28,312 nucleotides of DNA, taken from NCBI GenBank assembly GCA_002328745.1, contig DCVQ01000039.1, positions 16,212 to 44,523 of the forward strand, read 5' to 3'. This document shows, piece by piece, positions 6,410 to 14,134 of the stretch. The translations under genes were made by a program, and so were the position numbers. This stretch comes from Actinobacteria bacterium UBA2184 (GTDB lineage: Bacteria; Actinomycetota; Coriobacteriia; Anaerosomatales; Anaerosomataceae). The first letter of the stretch is position 1. Every line of letters begins with the position of its first letter. The notes below the pieces were generated by a model. The model worked only from the letters and a program-made list of their open reading frames with translations, did not search any database and was not told where the DNA came from.

Positions 6410-7798
6410 CTGGGCTTCGACATCGCATGGCTGCTCGTCATCGGCGGCTCGACATTCACCGCGTTCCTCCTGCTGGCGATCACGGTCGCCCGCCTGCGCT
6501 ACATCGAGCGCTCGGAGCGTGAGCTTGCCGATGCCAAGCAGCGCGCGCAGTCCTACCTCGACGCCGCGCGCGTCATCCTCGTGGGGCTCGACTTCGACGG
6601 CCGGATCCAACTCATCAACCGCACCGGCTGCGAGCTCCTCGGCGCGTGCGAATCCGAGGTGAACGGCCGCGACTGGTTCGACACGTTCGTGCCCGCCGAC
6701 GTGCGCGAGCAGGCCCGCGCGAGCTTCCTCGCCTTCGCCCGGCACGAGGAGAACGGCCACCGTCCCGAGACGGCAACGGAGTACGAGATCGTCGACGCGC
6801 TCGGGACCCGACTCCTCATCGCGTGGAACCGCTCGCTGGTACGCGACGCAAGCGGCGACCCGGTGAGCGTGCTCAGCTCCGGCGAGGACGTCACCGAGCG
6901 CCGCCGGATCGAGCATCAGCTCCAGTTCGAGTCGTACCTCCTCGACAGCGTGAGCGACTCGATCATGATCCACGACCGCACCGGCCGGATCCTCTACGCC
7001 AACTCGGCCGCCGCCGAGATGCGCGGCCTCACCCGCGAGGAACTCATGGCGCGACTCATCCCCTCGCTCGTGGCTCCCGCGTTCGCCGGCACGTGCGAGC
7101 TCCACCGGGACGCGTTGCAGCGAGGCGAGCCGGTGATCTTCGAGACCGGGCATCTGCGCGCCGACGGCACGGTCCTCCCGCTCGAGGTGCACGCGGCGAT
7201 GATCGAGTATCGCGGGGCGCATGCGATCGCGAGCGTGGGCCGCGACATCACCGAGCGGCTCCAGACCGAGGAGCGCGTACGGGAGATGGCCTTCCACGAC
7301 TCGCTCACCGGCCTTGCCAACCGCATGCTCTTCAACGACCGGCTCGAGATCGCCCTCGGTCTCGCTCGGCGCCGTCATCGCCCGGTGGCGGTCCTGTTCA
7401 TGGACTTCGACCGCTTCAAGGAGACGAACGACACGTACGGCCACCAGGCCGGCGACCGCTTGCTGGCACTCGCCGCCTCACGCATCAGCGCCCGCGTGCG
7501 CGCCACCGACACCGTCGCCCGCTTCGGCGGCGACGAGTTCGCGGTGGTGCTGCACGATATCGCGTCGGAAGACGACGCCCGCGCCGTGGGCGAGAGCATA
7601 CTCGGCGAGCTGCAGCAGCCTTTCGAGCTCGGGGGAAACGCCGTGCGCATGCCGGCGAGCATCGGCGTGGCGGTCTCGCTGGACGGCGACGTCACTGCTG
7701 ACGAGATCATGCGTCTCGCGGACGCGGCGATGTACGCGGCCAAGCACGCGGGGCGCGGTCGCATCGTCTGCCGCGTCGCCGAGATGACCGAGATCTAG
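6410..7798 (+). CDS. Membrane-anchored PAS-PAS-GGDEF diguanylate cyclase, apparent CTG start
   Basis: A predicted 462-aa sensor that makes cyclic di-GMP from two GTP. An N-terminal membrane helix (IAWLLVIGGSTFTAFLLLA, about residues 5-26) is followed by PAS 1 (about 48-165, ending in VTERRRIEHQ), PAS 2 (about 175-285, ending in DITERLQTEE) and a GGDEF domain (about 295-460). The catalytic GGDEF is intact at 373-377, with the HDSLTGLANR entry motif and an inhibitory-site RxxD (364-367) five residues upstream, so product feedback is likely. No EAL domain follows. The frame has no ATG, GTG or TTG between the stop at 6359-6361 and GTG 6581; starting at 6581 would delete the membrane helix. CTG at 6410 follows a perfect GAGGAGG (6398-6404) at 5 nt and is chosen here. 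A sequencing frameshift is the alternative. Confidence 0.85.
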   Translation: MGFDIAWLLVIGGSTFTAFLLLAITVARLRYIERSERELADAKQRAQSYLDAARVILVGLDFDGRIQLINRTGCELLGACESEVNGRDWFDTFVPADVREQARASFLAFARHEENGHRPETATEYEIVDALGTRLLIAWNRSLVRDASGDPVSVLSSGEDVTERRRIEHQLQFESYLLDSVSDSIMIHDRTGRILYANSAAAEMRGLTREELMARLIPSLVAPAFAGTCELHRDALQRGEPVIFETGHLRADGTVLPLEVHAAMIEYRGAHAIASVGRDITERLQTEERVREMAFHDSLTGLANRMLFNDRLEIALGLARRRHRPVAVLFMDFDRFKETNDTYGHQAGDRLLALAASRISARVRATDTVARFGGDEFAVVLHDIASEDDARAVGESILGELQQPFELGGNAVRMPASIGVAVSLDGDVTADEIMRLADAAMYAAKHAGRGRIVCRVAEMTEI

Positions 7799-7815
7799 CC
7801 CGGCGGCGCGCCGGG
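7799..7815. terminator. Hairpin between convergent genes
   Basis: CCCGGC (7799-7804) and GCCGGG (7810-7815) around a 5-nt loop immediately follow the diguanylate cyclase stop and precede the end of the convergent membrane-protein gene. There is no T tract, so efficiency is uncertain; it may act in both directions. Confidence 0.5.
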
Positions 7816-7832
7816 ACCGACCGGTGGTCGCG

Positions 7833-8573
7833 CTACTCCCCGACGGTGACCACGGCGTTCGTGTCGAGCGGATTGGTGCGCACCGCGAGCGAGAACAGGT
7901 ACGGGTACGCGCTCTGCAGGTGCCGCACGTGATCCAGCCACTCGACCGCGAGCGCCGCATACGCGCGCTTGATGTCGCCCGCGAGGTGCCGGAGGTCGGA
8001 TTCGGGCAGGTCGCCGAACGAGTTGCGGTGCTCGAGCTCTTCGGAGAGGTGGAAGACGGCCCACAGCATGTCCGTGAAGCTCTCGTGCTCGAGCAGGTTC
8101 GGGTTCTGCAGGAGGCCGAGCAGGAACGGGCGCTTGGCGACCACGAACGCGCGAAGCTCCTCGAGCGCGGCCGCATCGGCCCGCACCGTGTAGTCGTACT
8201 TCGCAGCAGCGCGCTTCGCCGCGTCGTACCGGGCCGCATCCCACTTGGCGCTCACGAGGAACTGGTCGCGGATCTCGAGGTTCTCGTCGAGCCCGGCGGC
8301 CCGGTGCAACAGCCCGGTACCGACCTCGCTGAAGAACGCGCCGATCACCATGTGGAGCTTCTCCATCATCTCCTGGTGAGCGCGTCTCTCAAGCAGCGAG
8401 TGCAGGATCATCGTCACGACGAGAACCTCAAGCGGCATCATCGCGATGTCGTGCATGCCGTAGATCGCGAGATGATGCCAGTCGTGGAAGATCAGGTAGT
8501 GGATGCCGACCAGGACGACGGTGGCGGCCGCCAGGCCGAGACCGAGCTTCATCCGCCAACTGAGCTTCTTCAT
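7833..8573 (-). CDS. Two-helix membrane protein of unknown function
   Basis: A 246-aa protein I do not recognise as a named family. Two membrane segments lie near the N-terminus: about residues 9-30 (LGLGLAAATVVLVGIHYLIF) and 42-60 (MMPLEVLVVTMILHSLLE). They are joined by a histidine- and tryptophan-rich loop, HDWHHLAIYGMHD. The remaining about 180 residues are soluble, helical and cytoplasmic by the positive-inside rule; they include LLQNPNLLEHESFTDMLWAV and LSEELEHR. ATG at 8573 has a weak AAGGG upstream and gives a normal MKK start; a longer in-frame start at 8612 is less likely. It lies 88 bp downstream of carbamate kinase on the same strand but appears to have its own promoter. Confidence 0.75.
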   Translation of the reverse strand: MKKLSWRMKLGLGLAAATVVLVGIHYLIFHDWHHLAIYGMHDIAMMPLEVLVVTMILHSLLERRAHQEMMEKLHMVIGAFFSEVGTGLLHRAAGLDENLEIRDQFLVSAKWDAARYDAAKRAAAKYDYTVRADAAALEELRAFVVAKRPFLLGLLQNPNLLEHESFTDMLWAVFHLSEELEHRNSFGDLPESDLRHLAGDIKRAYAALAVEWLDHVRHLQSAYPYLFSLAVRTNPLDTNAVVTVGE

Positions 8574-8611
8574 GATGCGCGCCCTTCGGTAGCGACCCGG
8601 ATACTGGCGCA

Positions 8612-8640
8612 ATCATAGCGGGGAGCCGCAGCCCGGGTAA
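8612..8640 (-). promoter_or_regulatory. Candidate promoter for the two-helix membrane protein
   Basis: TATGAT (8617-8612) is a good -10 on the minus strand. TTACCC (8640-8635), 17 bp upstream, is a weak -35. The predicted transcript would have a leader of about 32 nt. Confidence 0.4.
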
Positions 8641-8661
8641 GTCGGAAGATCGGCCGGCGCC

Positions 8662-9609
8662 CTACTCGGCGGGCCGTTCGGCGGGCACCTCGCACACCAC
8701 GTTGGTGCCCGCGCGCCCCGCCACGATCTCGCCGATGTCCTCGAGCCTGCCGATCGCCGCCCGGTGGCACGTGGCCTTCACGAAGCGGGTGGCCGCCTCC
8801 ACCTTTGGGCCCATCGACCCGGCCGGGAACCGATACGCGTCGAGCTCCTCGGGTGTCACCCAGTCGAGGCGCCGCTGCTGCGGCTTGCCCCAGTCGAGGT
8901 AGACGCCGTCGGTGTCTGTGGCCATGACGAACAGCTCGGCGCCGAGCTCGCGAGCCAACAGCTCGCTCGCCAGGTCCTTGTCGATCACCGCTTCCACTCC
9001 TGTGAGCCTGTTGGGCTGCTCCTTCGAGAACGCGGTGGGGATGCCGCCCCCGCCGGTGCAGATCACGATGGCGTCGTGCTCGAGGAGCCAGCGGATCGGC
9101 CGGATCTCGAAGATGCGCTTGGGCTCCGGCGAGGCGACCACTCGCCGCCAGAGACCCCCGTCGCGCTTGAAGATCCAACCCTTCTCCTCGGCGAGGGCGT
9201 CGGCCTTGGCGCGCACGTACGTGGGTCCCACGAACTTGGTCGGGTCGTCGAACGCGGGGTCTTCGGGATCGACCTCCACCATCGTGAGCAGCGTGGCGAG
9301 CGGCTTCTCGGGAGGGAGCACGTTGCCGAGCTCCTGCTCGAGCATGTACGCGATCATGCCCTGGCTCTGCGCGCCGAGGACATCGAGCGGATACGCCTCG
9401 ACGTCCTTGTAGGCGGCCGCCTGCAGCGCGAGCAGACCCACCTGCGGTCCGTTGCCGTGGGCGATCACCAGGTTGTACTCATCGGCCAGGGGGGCGAGCG
9501 TCCGGGCCGCGACGCGCACGTTGGCCCGCTGCACCTCGGCGGTCATCGGGTCCGAGCGCCTGAGGAGCGCATTGCCGCCGAGCGCGACCACCAGCGTCTT
9601 CTTTCTCAC
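8662..9609 (-). CDS. arcC: Carbamate kinase
   Basis: A 315-aa protein matching the usual carbamate kinase length. It interconverts carbamoyl phosphate plus ADP with ATP, CO2 and ammonia in the cytosol. Family blocks: VVALGGNALL near the N-terminus, VIAHGNGPQVG, QSQGMIAYMLEQEL, the PTKFVGP insert, VICTGGGGIPT, VEAVIDKDLAS, FVMATDTDGVYLDWG and FPAGSMGPKVEAA. The start is GTG 9609, preceded by AAGGAGG at 8 nt, and excludes the longer in-frame N-terminus reaching 9684. No arcA, arcB or arginine/ornithine antiporter is adjacent, so it may serve fermentation of another carbamoyl compound or a scattered arginine deiminase pathway. A TATCAT -10-like element lies at 9658-9653. It is divergent from the PntAA gene. 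Confidence 0.95.
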   Translation of the reverse strand: MRKKTLVVALGGNALLRRSDPMTAEVQRANVRVAARTLAPLADEYNLVIAHGNGPQVGLLALQAAAYKDVEAYPLDVLGAQSQGMIAYMLEQELGNVLPPEKPLATLLTMVEVDPEDPAFDDPTKFVGPTYVRAKADALAEEKGWIFKRDGGLWRRVVASPEPKRIFEIRPIRWLLEHDAIVICTGGGGIPTAFSKEQPNRLTGVEAVIDKDLASELLARELGAELFVMATDTDGVYLDWGKPQQRRLDWVTPEELDAYRFPAGSMGPKVEAATRFVKATCHRAAIGRLEDIGEIVAGRAGTNVVCEVPAERPAE

Positions 9610-9784
9610 GCGAGCTGCCTCCTTCACTTCCGCCGCCGACCCGGAAAACACGATGATACCCGCCTTGCGCGGCGGTGGTACCAATCAATGGGAACAAAGT
9701 GACTGTGCGAGTCGTAGACTGTTGTTGATACAGCACGACACCATGTTTATGCAATCAGCCACCGATGTCGAACCAGGAGGAGCC

Positions 9785-10948
9785 ATGATCATCGGCATCC
9801 CGAAGGAGATCCTCGAACGCGAACGGCGAGTAGCGGCTCTCCCCGATGAGGTCGTGGCCTACGTGCAGATGGGCTTCGAAGTGCTGGTGGAGACGGGAGC
9901 CGGCGAGGGGGCGCTCCATTCGGACGCCGAGTACTCCGCGGCAGGAGCGGGCATCGTAGCGCGCGCCGACGATCTCTTCGCACGGGCCGACATCGTGCTC
10001 AAGGTGAAGCAGCCGCACTTCAACACCACCACCGGCCGCCACGAGGCCGAGATGCTCCGCGAGGGCGCCATGCTCATCACGTTCCTCCACCCGGCCGCGC
10101 CGGCCAATCATGACATCGTGCGCACGCTGCGCGACCGCAACATCACGGCACTCACGATGGACGGCATCATCCGCATCCCGCGCGCCAAGAGCATGGACGC
10201 GCTCTCCTCGATGTCGCTCGTGACCGGCTACAAGTCGGTCCTCCTGGCCGCCGCCGCCCTCCCCCGCTTCGTTCCTGCTATCGACACGCCGATGGGCACC
10301 ACCACGCCGGCGGAGTTCCTCGTCATCGGCGCGGGCGTCGTGGGCCTCGAGGCGATCGCCACCGCCAAGCGCCTCGGCGCGGTGGTGAAGGCGTTCGATA
10401 TCCGCGAGGGATCGCGCGAGGAGGCCGCCCGGCTCGGCGCCGAGATCGTCGGCTTCGAGATCCCGGCCGATCTGGCGCTCGACGAAGTCGGCTCCGCCGA
10501 CGCGCTCTCCTCCGACTGGCTCGACCGCGAGCGGGAAGCGCTCAGGCCGCTCGTCGCCTCGGCAGACGTCGTTATTTCGAGCGTGCTGGTGCCGGGCGAG
10601 GTCGCGCCGGTTCTCATCACAGACGAGATGGTTGCCTCGATGCGTCCTGGCTCGGTCATCGTGGACGTCGCGGTAGACCAGGGCGGCAACTGCGCGGCCA
10701 CCGTCCCCGCCGAAGAGCGCGCCGTTCACGGGGTGACCGTGATGGGCTACATCAACATCCCCGGCTCGGTTCCTGTGCACTCCAGCTGGTTGTACGGGAA
10801 GAACATGCTCGCGTTCGTGAGCAACCTGTTCAAGAACGGTCCCGGGGAGCCTGACTTCGACGACGAGATCGTGCGCCACGCCCTCGTCACGCGCGACCGC
10901 GAGATCCTGCACGCCGGGGCGCTTCACGCGATGGGTGGCGAGGCCTGA
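9785..10948 (+). CDS. pntAA: NAD(P) transhydrogenase alpha subunit, soluble domain I (PntAA type), orphan
   Basis: A 387-aa NAD(H)-binding subunit. It opens with MIIGIPKEILERERRVAALP, and contains RIPRAKSMDALSSMS (the RQD-loop region of domain I), TTPAEFLVIGAGVVGLEAIA (Rossmann motif) with AFDIRE at the end of strand 2, and the C-terminal NIPGSVPVHSSWLYGKNMLAF. In complete enzymes this domain passes hydride to the NADP-binding domain III while the membrane domain moves protons. Length fits split-type PntAA. Neither the membrane part of alpha (PntAB) nor PntB is next to it or elsewhere in the window. ATG 9785 has AGGAGGAG upstream. Alanine dehydrogenase is a relative, but the MDALSS and AFDIRE segments favour PntAA. 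A weak promoter TTGATA-17-TATGCA lies at 9725-9753. Confidence 0.85.
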   Translation: MIIGIPKEILERERRVAALPDEVVAYVQMGFEVLVETGAGEGALHSDAEYSAAGAGIVARADDLFARADIVLKVKQPHFNTTTGRHEAEMLREGAMLITFLHPAAPANHDIVRTLRDRNITALTMDGIIRIPRAKSMDALSSMSLVTGYKSVLLAAAALPRFVPAIDTPMGTTTPAEFLVIGAGVVGLEAIATAKRLGAVVKAFDIREGSREEAARLGAEIVGFEIPADLALDEVGSADALSSDWLDREREALRPLVASADVVISSVLVPGEVAPVLITDEMVASMRPGSVIVDVAVDQGGNCAATVPAEERAVHGVTVMGYINIPGSVPVHSSWLYGKNMLAFVSNLFKNGPGEPDFDDEIVRHALVTRDREILHAGALHAMGGEA

Positions 10949-10967
10949 GCGGCGCCGGCCGCATCCC

Positions 10968-11009
10968 GCCGGGAATCCCCGGCAAGCGGTGACCGCCCCG
11001 CGGGCGGTC
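10968..11009. terminator. Pair of GC-rich hairpins between convergent genes
   Basis: GCCGGG/CCCGGC (10968-10973 with 10978-10983), then a stronger stem GACCGCCC-CGC-GGGCGGTC (10991-11009), fill the gap between pntAA and the end of the antiporter gene. Neither has a T tract. They probably act as a shared bidirectional terminator. Confidence 0.55.
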
Positions 11010-11018
11010 CGGCTGCGG

Positions 11019-12983
11019 TCAGGCGATCGCCGAGGGCTCCCAGTGGTCCGGGGCGAACACGAACAGCACGTCGTTCGGCTCGAGCACGAACGTGCCCGAT
11101 GGATTGCCGATGGTGGCGCCGCCGCGCTTCACCGCCAGGATGCTCACGCCGTGCTCCGAGCGAAGGTGGCTCTCGGTGATCGCGCGCCCCACGAGCGGCG
11201 AGTGTTCCGAGAGGCGGAAGCATCGCGTGCCGTACTCGGGCACCTCCACCCGCAGTTCGGCTGCTGATGGCCCCGCGGGCGCAAGCGAGCGCGCCATGTG
11301 CCGCCACGCGACACGCGAGCCGGCCACGAGCCGCTCCACGTCCTCGCGCGGTACGAGGAAGCGGGCCAGCACGCGGCTGAAGACCTCGATCGACACCTCG
11401 AGCTCGTCGGCCACCACCTCATCGGCGCCGAGCGCATGGAGCGCCTCCACCTCGCGAAGGTAACGGCTGCGCACGAGGATGTAGGCACCCGGTGCGAGGC
11501 GGCGAGCGAGCTCCACGATGCGCCGCGCGGCCGCCGGGTCGTTGATCACCACCACGATGGCCTTCGCCCGCTCGGCGTTGACGTGCTTGAGGATCGTCTC
11601 GTGGGTGGCATCCCCGTAGTGCACGTGAAGCCCCTCGTCGACGGCCGAGCGCACCACGCCGGCATTGATCTCGAGCGCCGCGTACGGGACGCCCGCGCGC
11701 TCCGCCGCATGCGCGACGTTGTGGCCGGTCACGCCGAAGCCGACGATGAGCACGTGGCCGTCGTAATCGTGGGCCGCGCCGATGCGCACCAGCCCCCCGC
11801 CCTCCCGGATGCGCACCGGAAGCGGCAACTGCGCGAACGCGTCGGCGAGCGCCGGACCGGTGGCGATGAGCAGCGGCGCGAGCAACATCGTGGCGACCGC
11901 CGTGTCGAGGATCGACTGGAACACGTCCGCGCCGAACAGCCCCACAGCGACGCCGGCGGTGGCGAGCACGAGCGAGAACTCCCCGATCTGGCCGAGCGAA
12001 GCACCCGCGAGCACCGAGTTGCGCAGCGGGAGCCCGACCGCCAGCGCCGAGAGCGCCGCGATGACCGGCTTGATGGTCAGCACGGCGAGCGTGAAGCCCA
12101 GCACCGCGAGCGGATTCGTGAGGAAGTACTGCACGTCGAGCAGCATGCCCACCGAGACGAAGAACAGGCTCATGAACGCGTCCCTGAACGGAAGGATGAC
12201 GCTCACCGCCTGATGGGAGTACTCGGACTCGGAGATGATCAGTCCCGCGAGGAACGCGCCGAGGGCCAGGGACAGCCCCGCTTCGTGCGTGAGCGTCGCG
12301 ATCGCGATGCAGATGACGAGCACACCGAGCAGGAACGCCTCCCGGCTGCCGGTCATCGCGATACGGTGAAGCAGCCACGGCACCACCCACCGGTACGCCA
12401 CGTACGCCGCCACGCCCACGGTCGCCACACCCGCCGCGAGCTCGCCGAGCCCCCCGAGCGCGCTGCCCGACCGCGCACCGGCGAGCAGCGGCGCCGCCAG
12501 CATCACCGGCACCACCGCGATGTCCTGGAAGATGAGCATCCCGAGCACGGTCCGCCCGTGGGGGCTGTCGATCTCGGCGCGCTGCTGCAGCAGATCGAGC
12601 ACCACGGCCGTGGAGCTGAGCGACACCACGAACCCGAGGTAGATGCTCTGCGGCACGCTCAGGCCGAGCGCCCTGCCGATGAGGCCGACCACGAGCGCGG
12701 TGCCTGCCATCTGGAGGCTGCCGCCGAGGAGGAACGGCCGGCGTATCTCGGCAAGTCCGGAGAGGGAGAACTCGAGGCCGATCATGAACATGAGCAGCAC
12801 GATGCCGATCTCGGACAGCAGCGTGACCTGCTCGCTCACCGCCACCAGCCGCAGGCCGTCCGGACCCGCCAGGATGCCCGCAAGCAGGAAGCCCACGGTC
12901 GAGGGGATGTTGAGCCGGTGGCACACGAGCACGGCCACCACGGAGACGGCGAAGATGATGGTGATGTCGAGAAGCAGATCCAT
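11019..12983 (-). CDS. CPA2 cation:proton antiporter with RCK (TrkA-N and TrkA-C) module, KefB-like
   Basis: A 654-aa protein. The first about 385 residues are a CPA2 exchanger with about 12 membrane helices: STVGFLLAGILAGP, the LLMFMIGLEFSL helix, SLSSTAVVLDLL, LIFQDIAVVPVML with the ion-path Q-D pair, LSLALGAFLAGLIISES, and GQIGEFSLVLA. A TrkA-N Rossmann domain follows at about 405-525 (HVLIVGFGVTGHNVAHA; acidic ALEIN; then GDATHETIL), and a TrkA-C domain ends the protein (LVGRAITESHLRSEHGVSI to LEPNDVLFVFAP). It probably exports K+ or Na+ against protons under nucleotide or second-messenger control; RCK_C domains can bind cyclic di-AMP in some families. A TAGAAT -10 lies at 13012-13007. 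It is the only gene clearly ending against pntAA. Confidence 0.92.
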   Translation of the reverse strand: MDLLLDITIIFAVSVVAVLVCHRLNIPSTVGFLLAGILAGPDGLRLVAVSEQVTLLSEIGIVLLMFMIGLEFSLSGLAEIRRPFLLGGSLQMAGTALVVGLIGRALGLSVPQSIYLGFVVSLSSTAVVLDLLQQRAEIDSPHGRTVLGMLIFQDIAVVPVMLAAPLLAGARSGSALGGLGELAAGVATVGVAAYVAYRWVVPWLLHRIAMTGSREAFLLGVLVICIAIATLTHEAGLSLALGAFLAGLIISESEYSHQAVSVILPFRDAFMSLFFVSVGMLLDVQYFLTNPLAVLGFTLAVLTIKPVIAALSALAVGLPLRNSVLAGASLGQIGEFSLVLATAGVAVGLFGADVFQSILDTAVATMLLAPLLIATGPALADAFAQLPLPVRIREGGGLVRIGAAHDYDGHVLIVGFGVTGHNVAHAAERAGVPYAALEINAGVVRSAVDEGLHVHYGDATHETILKHVNAERAKAIVVVINDPAAARRIVELARRLAPGAYILVRSRYLREVEALHALGADEVVADELEVSIEVFSRVLARFLVPREDVERLVAGSRVAWRHMARSLAPAGPSAAELRVEVPEYGTRCFRLSEHSPLVGRAITESHLRSEHGVSILAVKRGGATIGNPSGTFVLEPNDVLFVFAPDHWEPSAIA

Positions 12984-13065
12984 TGAGCGCCCCCGGCTAG
13001 GACCTCATTCTAGCGCAGGGGTGACCCACGGCGCGCCGAGCGCCACGGGCACGGGCCAGCCGCCT

Positions 13066-13371
13066 CTATACGACCGCGTACTTCTCGATGCCCGCCCGGC
13101 CGAAGAACGCCGGGTGCGATGCGGGCGTGCCGTACGGCACGAACGCCACGCGGTCACCCGGGCGCACGAGCGCGCCGAGACCGACGAGCCTCGCGTTGAG
13201 GAAGGCGCCTTCGATGCGCTCGACGGGAAGCTCGAGCTGCCGGGCGATGTCGACCGCGCGCATGCCCTCGGCGGGAACGTCGAAGGCAACCGCTGTCGGG
13301 AGACCCAGCTCGCGGCGGTAGTCGTGCAGGAACGCGATCATCCGGACCATGGCCGGTGTGGTGGTGCCCAT
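13066..13371 (-). CDS. MoaD/ThiS-like (beta-grasp) small protein lacking the terminal GG
   Basis: A 101-aa protein. Its middle, VDIARQLELPVERIEGAFLN followed by ARLVGLGALVRPGDRVAFVP, follows the MoaD/ThiS ubiquitin-like pattern (ELGIP...V.VN...V.L...L.DGD.V...P) and resembles the beta-grasp domain found beside Mut7-C. True sulfur carriers end in GG for adenylation; this one ends in GIEKYAVV after a glycine-poor tail, so it is unlikely to carry sulfur as encoded. The first about 40 residues (FLHDYRRELGLPTAVAFDVP) supply the first strand. ATG 13371 has AAAGGGG at about 7 nt and excludes the longer in-frame N-terminus to 13632. It lies between thymidine kinase and the antiporter on the same strand. 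Assignment is by pattern and moderate. Confidence 0.6.
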   Translation of the reverse strand: MGTTTPAMVRMIAFLHDYRRELGLPTAVAFDVPAEGMRAVDIARQLELPVERIEGAFLNARLVGLGALVRPGDRVAFVPYGTPASHPAFFGRAGIEKYAVV

Positions 13372-13484
13372 AGGTGACCCCTTCGCTTTCGTGCGGTACG
13401 GAGCGGGGGAAGCAAGAAGCTTGCCGCGGAGCACGCTCCGGCGACGGGCACGCCGGGGAGGTCGCTCCCGCGGGCGGACTGCTG

Positions 13485-14054
13485 CTACCTGCCCGGCGCC
13501 CCCGGGACCTCGTGGCAGTCGGGACAGCGCGCCTCGTAGTAGTCGGCGCCGCCGACGAGGATGAGCGGCGAATCCCACGGCGCAGGGCCCCCGTCGATGA
13601 TGCGCTGCGTGCGCGTCGCGACCCCGTGGCACCTCTGACAGATCGCGGTGAGCAGCGAGAGCTCGTCGGCGAGCGACATGAGCGTCGGCATCACGCCGAA
13701 CGGCTCGCCGCGGAAGTCCTGGTTGAGGCCGGTCACGTAGACGAGGTGGCCGTCGGCGAGCAGACGCTGCACAACGCCCGCAAGGCCCTCGCCGAAGAAC
13801 TGCGCCTCTTCGATAGCGACGACCCGGTAGCCGTCTCCCGAGATGCCCTCGGGACCCTCCACCACCAGGGCCTCCATCTCGGTCCCCAGGCGCGAGCGGG
13901 CCTTGCAGCCGTCACGCGAATCGACCGAGTGCTTGTAGATGACGATCGTGTCGCCGATGACCGCATGCCGGGAGAGCAGCCGGATGAGCTCGCCGGTCTT
14001 GCCGCTGCTCATGCATCCCGCGATCACATGCAGACGTCCGACCCGCTCGCTCAC
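13485..14054 (-). CDS. tdk: Thymidine kinase (type II)
   Basis: A 189-aa cytosolic enzyme that phosphorylates thymidine with ATP in pyrimidine salvage. P-loop GCMSSGKT at 13-20, the AIEEAQFF motif at 80-87 with the catalytic glutamate, VYVTGLNQDFRGEPF (the lasso precursor region), and four zinc cysteines (C139, C142, C177, C180). GTG 14054 follows GAGGAGGA at 4 nt; the longer in-frame N-terminus to 14189 runs into the MFS gene and is rejected. Length matches the family. A TATGCT -10-like element lies upstream in the 80-bp gap after the MFS gene, so it may be transcribed alone or with it. Confidence 0.95.
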   Translation of the reverse strand: MSERVGRLHVIAGCMSSGKTGELIRLLSRHAVIGDTIVIYKHSVDSRDGCKARSRLGTEMEALVVEGPEGISGDGYRVVAIEEAQFFGEGLAGVVQRLLADGHLVYVTGLNQDFRGEPFGVMPTLMSLADELSLLTAICQRCHGVATRTQRIIDGGPAPWDSPLILVGGADYYEARCPDCHEVPGAPGR

Positions 14055-14134
14055 GCCGTCCTCCTCGCAGCCGATTCCCGCCAAGCCGATGCTCCCAGCA
14101 TACCGCGATGGCAACGCCGGGAGCGCGCCCCGGC

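Noticed and set aside
9785..10948. Alanine dehydrogenase as the primary call.
   Set aside because: The MDALSS segment, the AIATAKRLGAVVKAFDIR block and the C-terminal YGKNMLAF pattern fit transhydrogenase domain I better.
11298..12986. A 562-codon plus-strand open frame antisense to the KefB-like antiporter, and similar long frames at 14108-15799 and 22813-24441.
   Set aside because: They mirror strongly supported genes on the other strand, are rich in Arg, His, Glu and Asp as expected for GC-skewed antisense codons, and show no domain.
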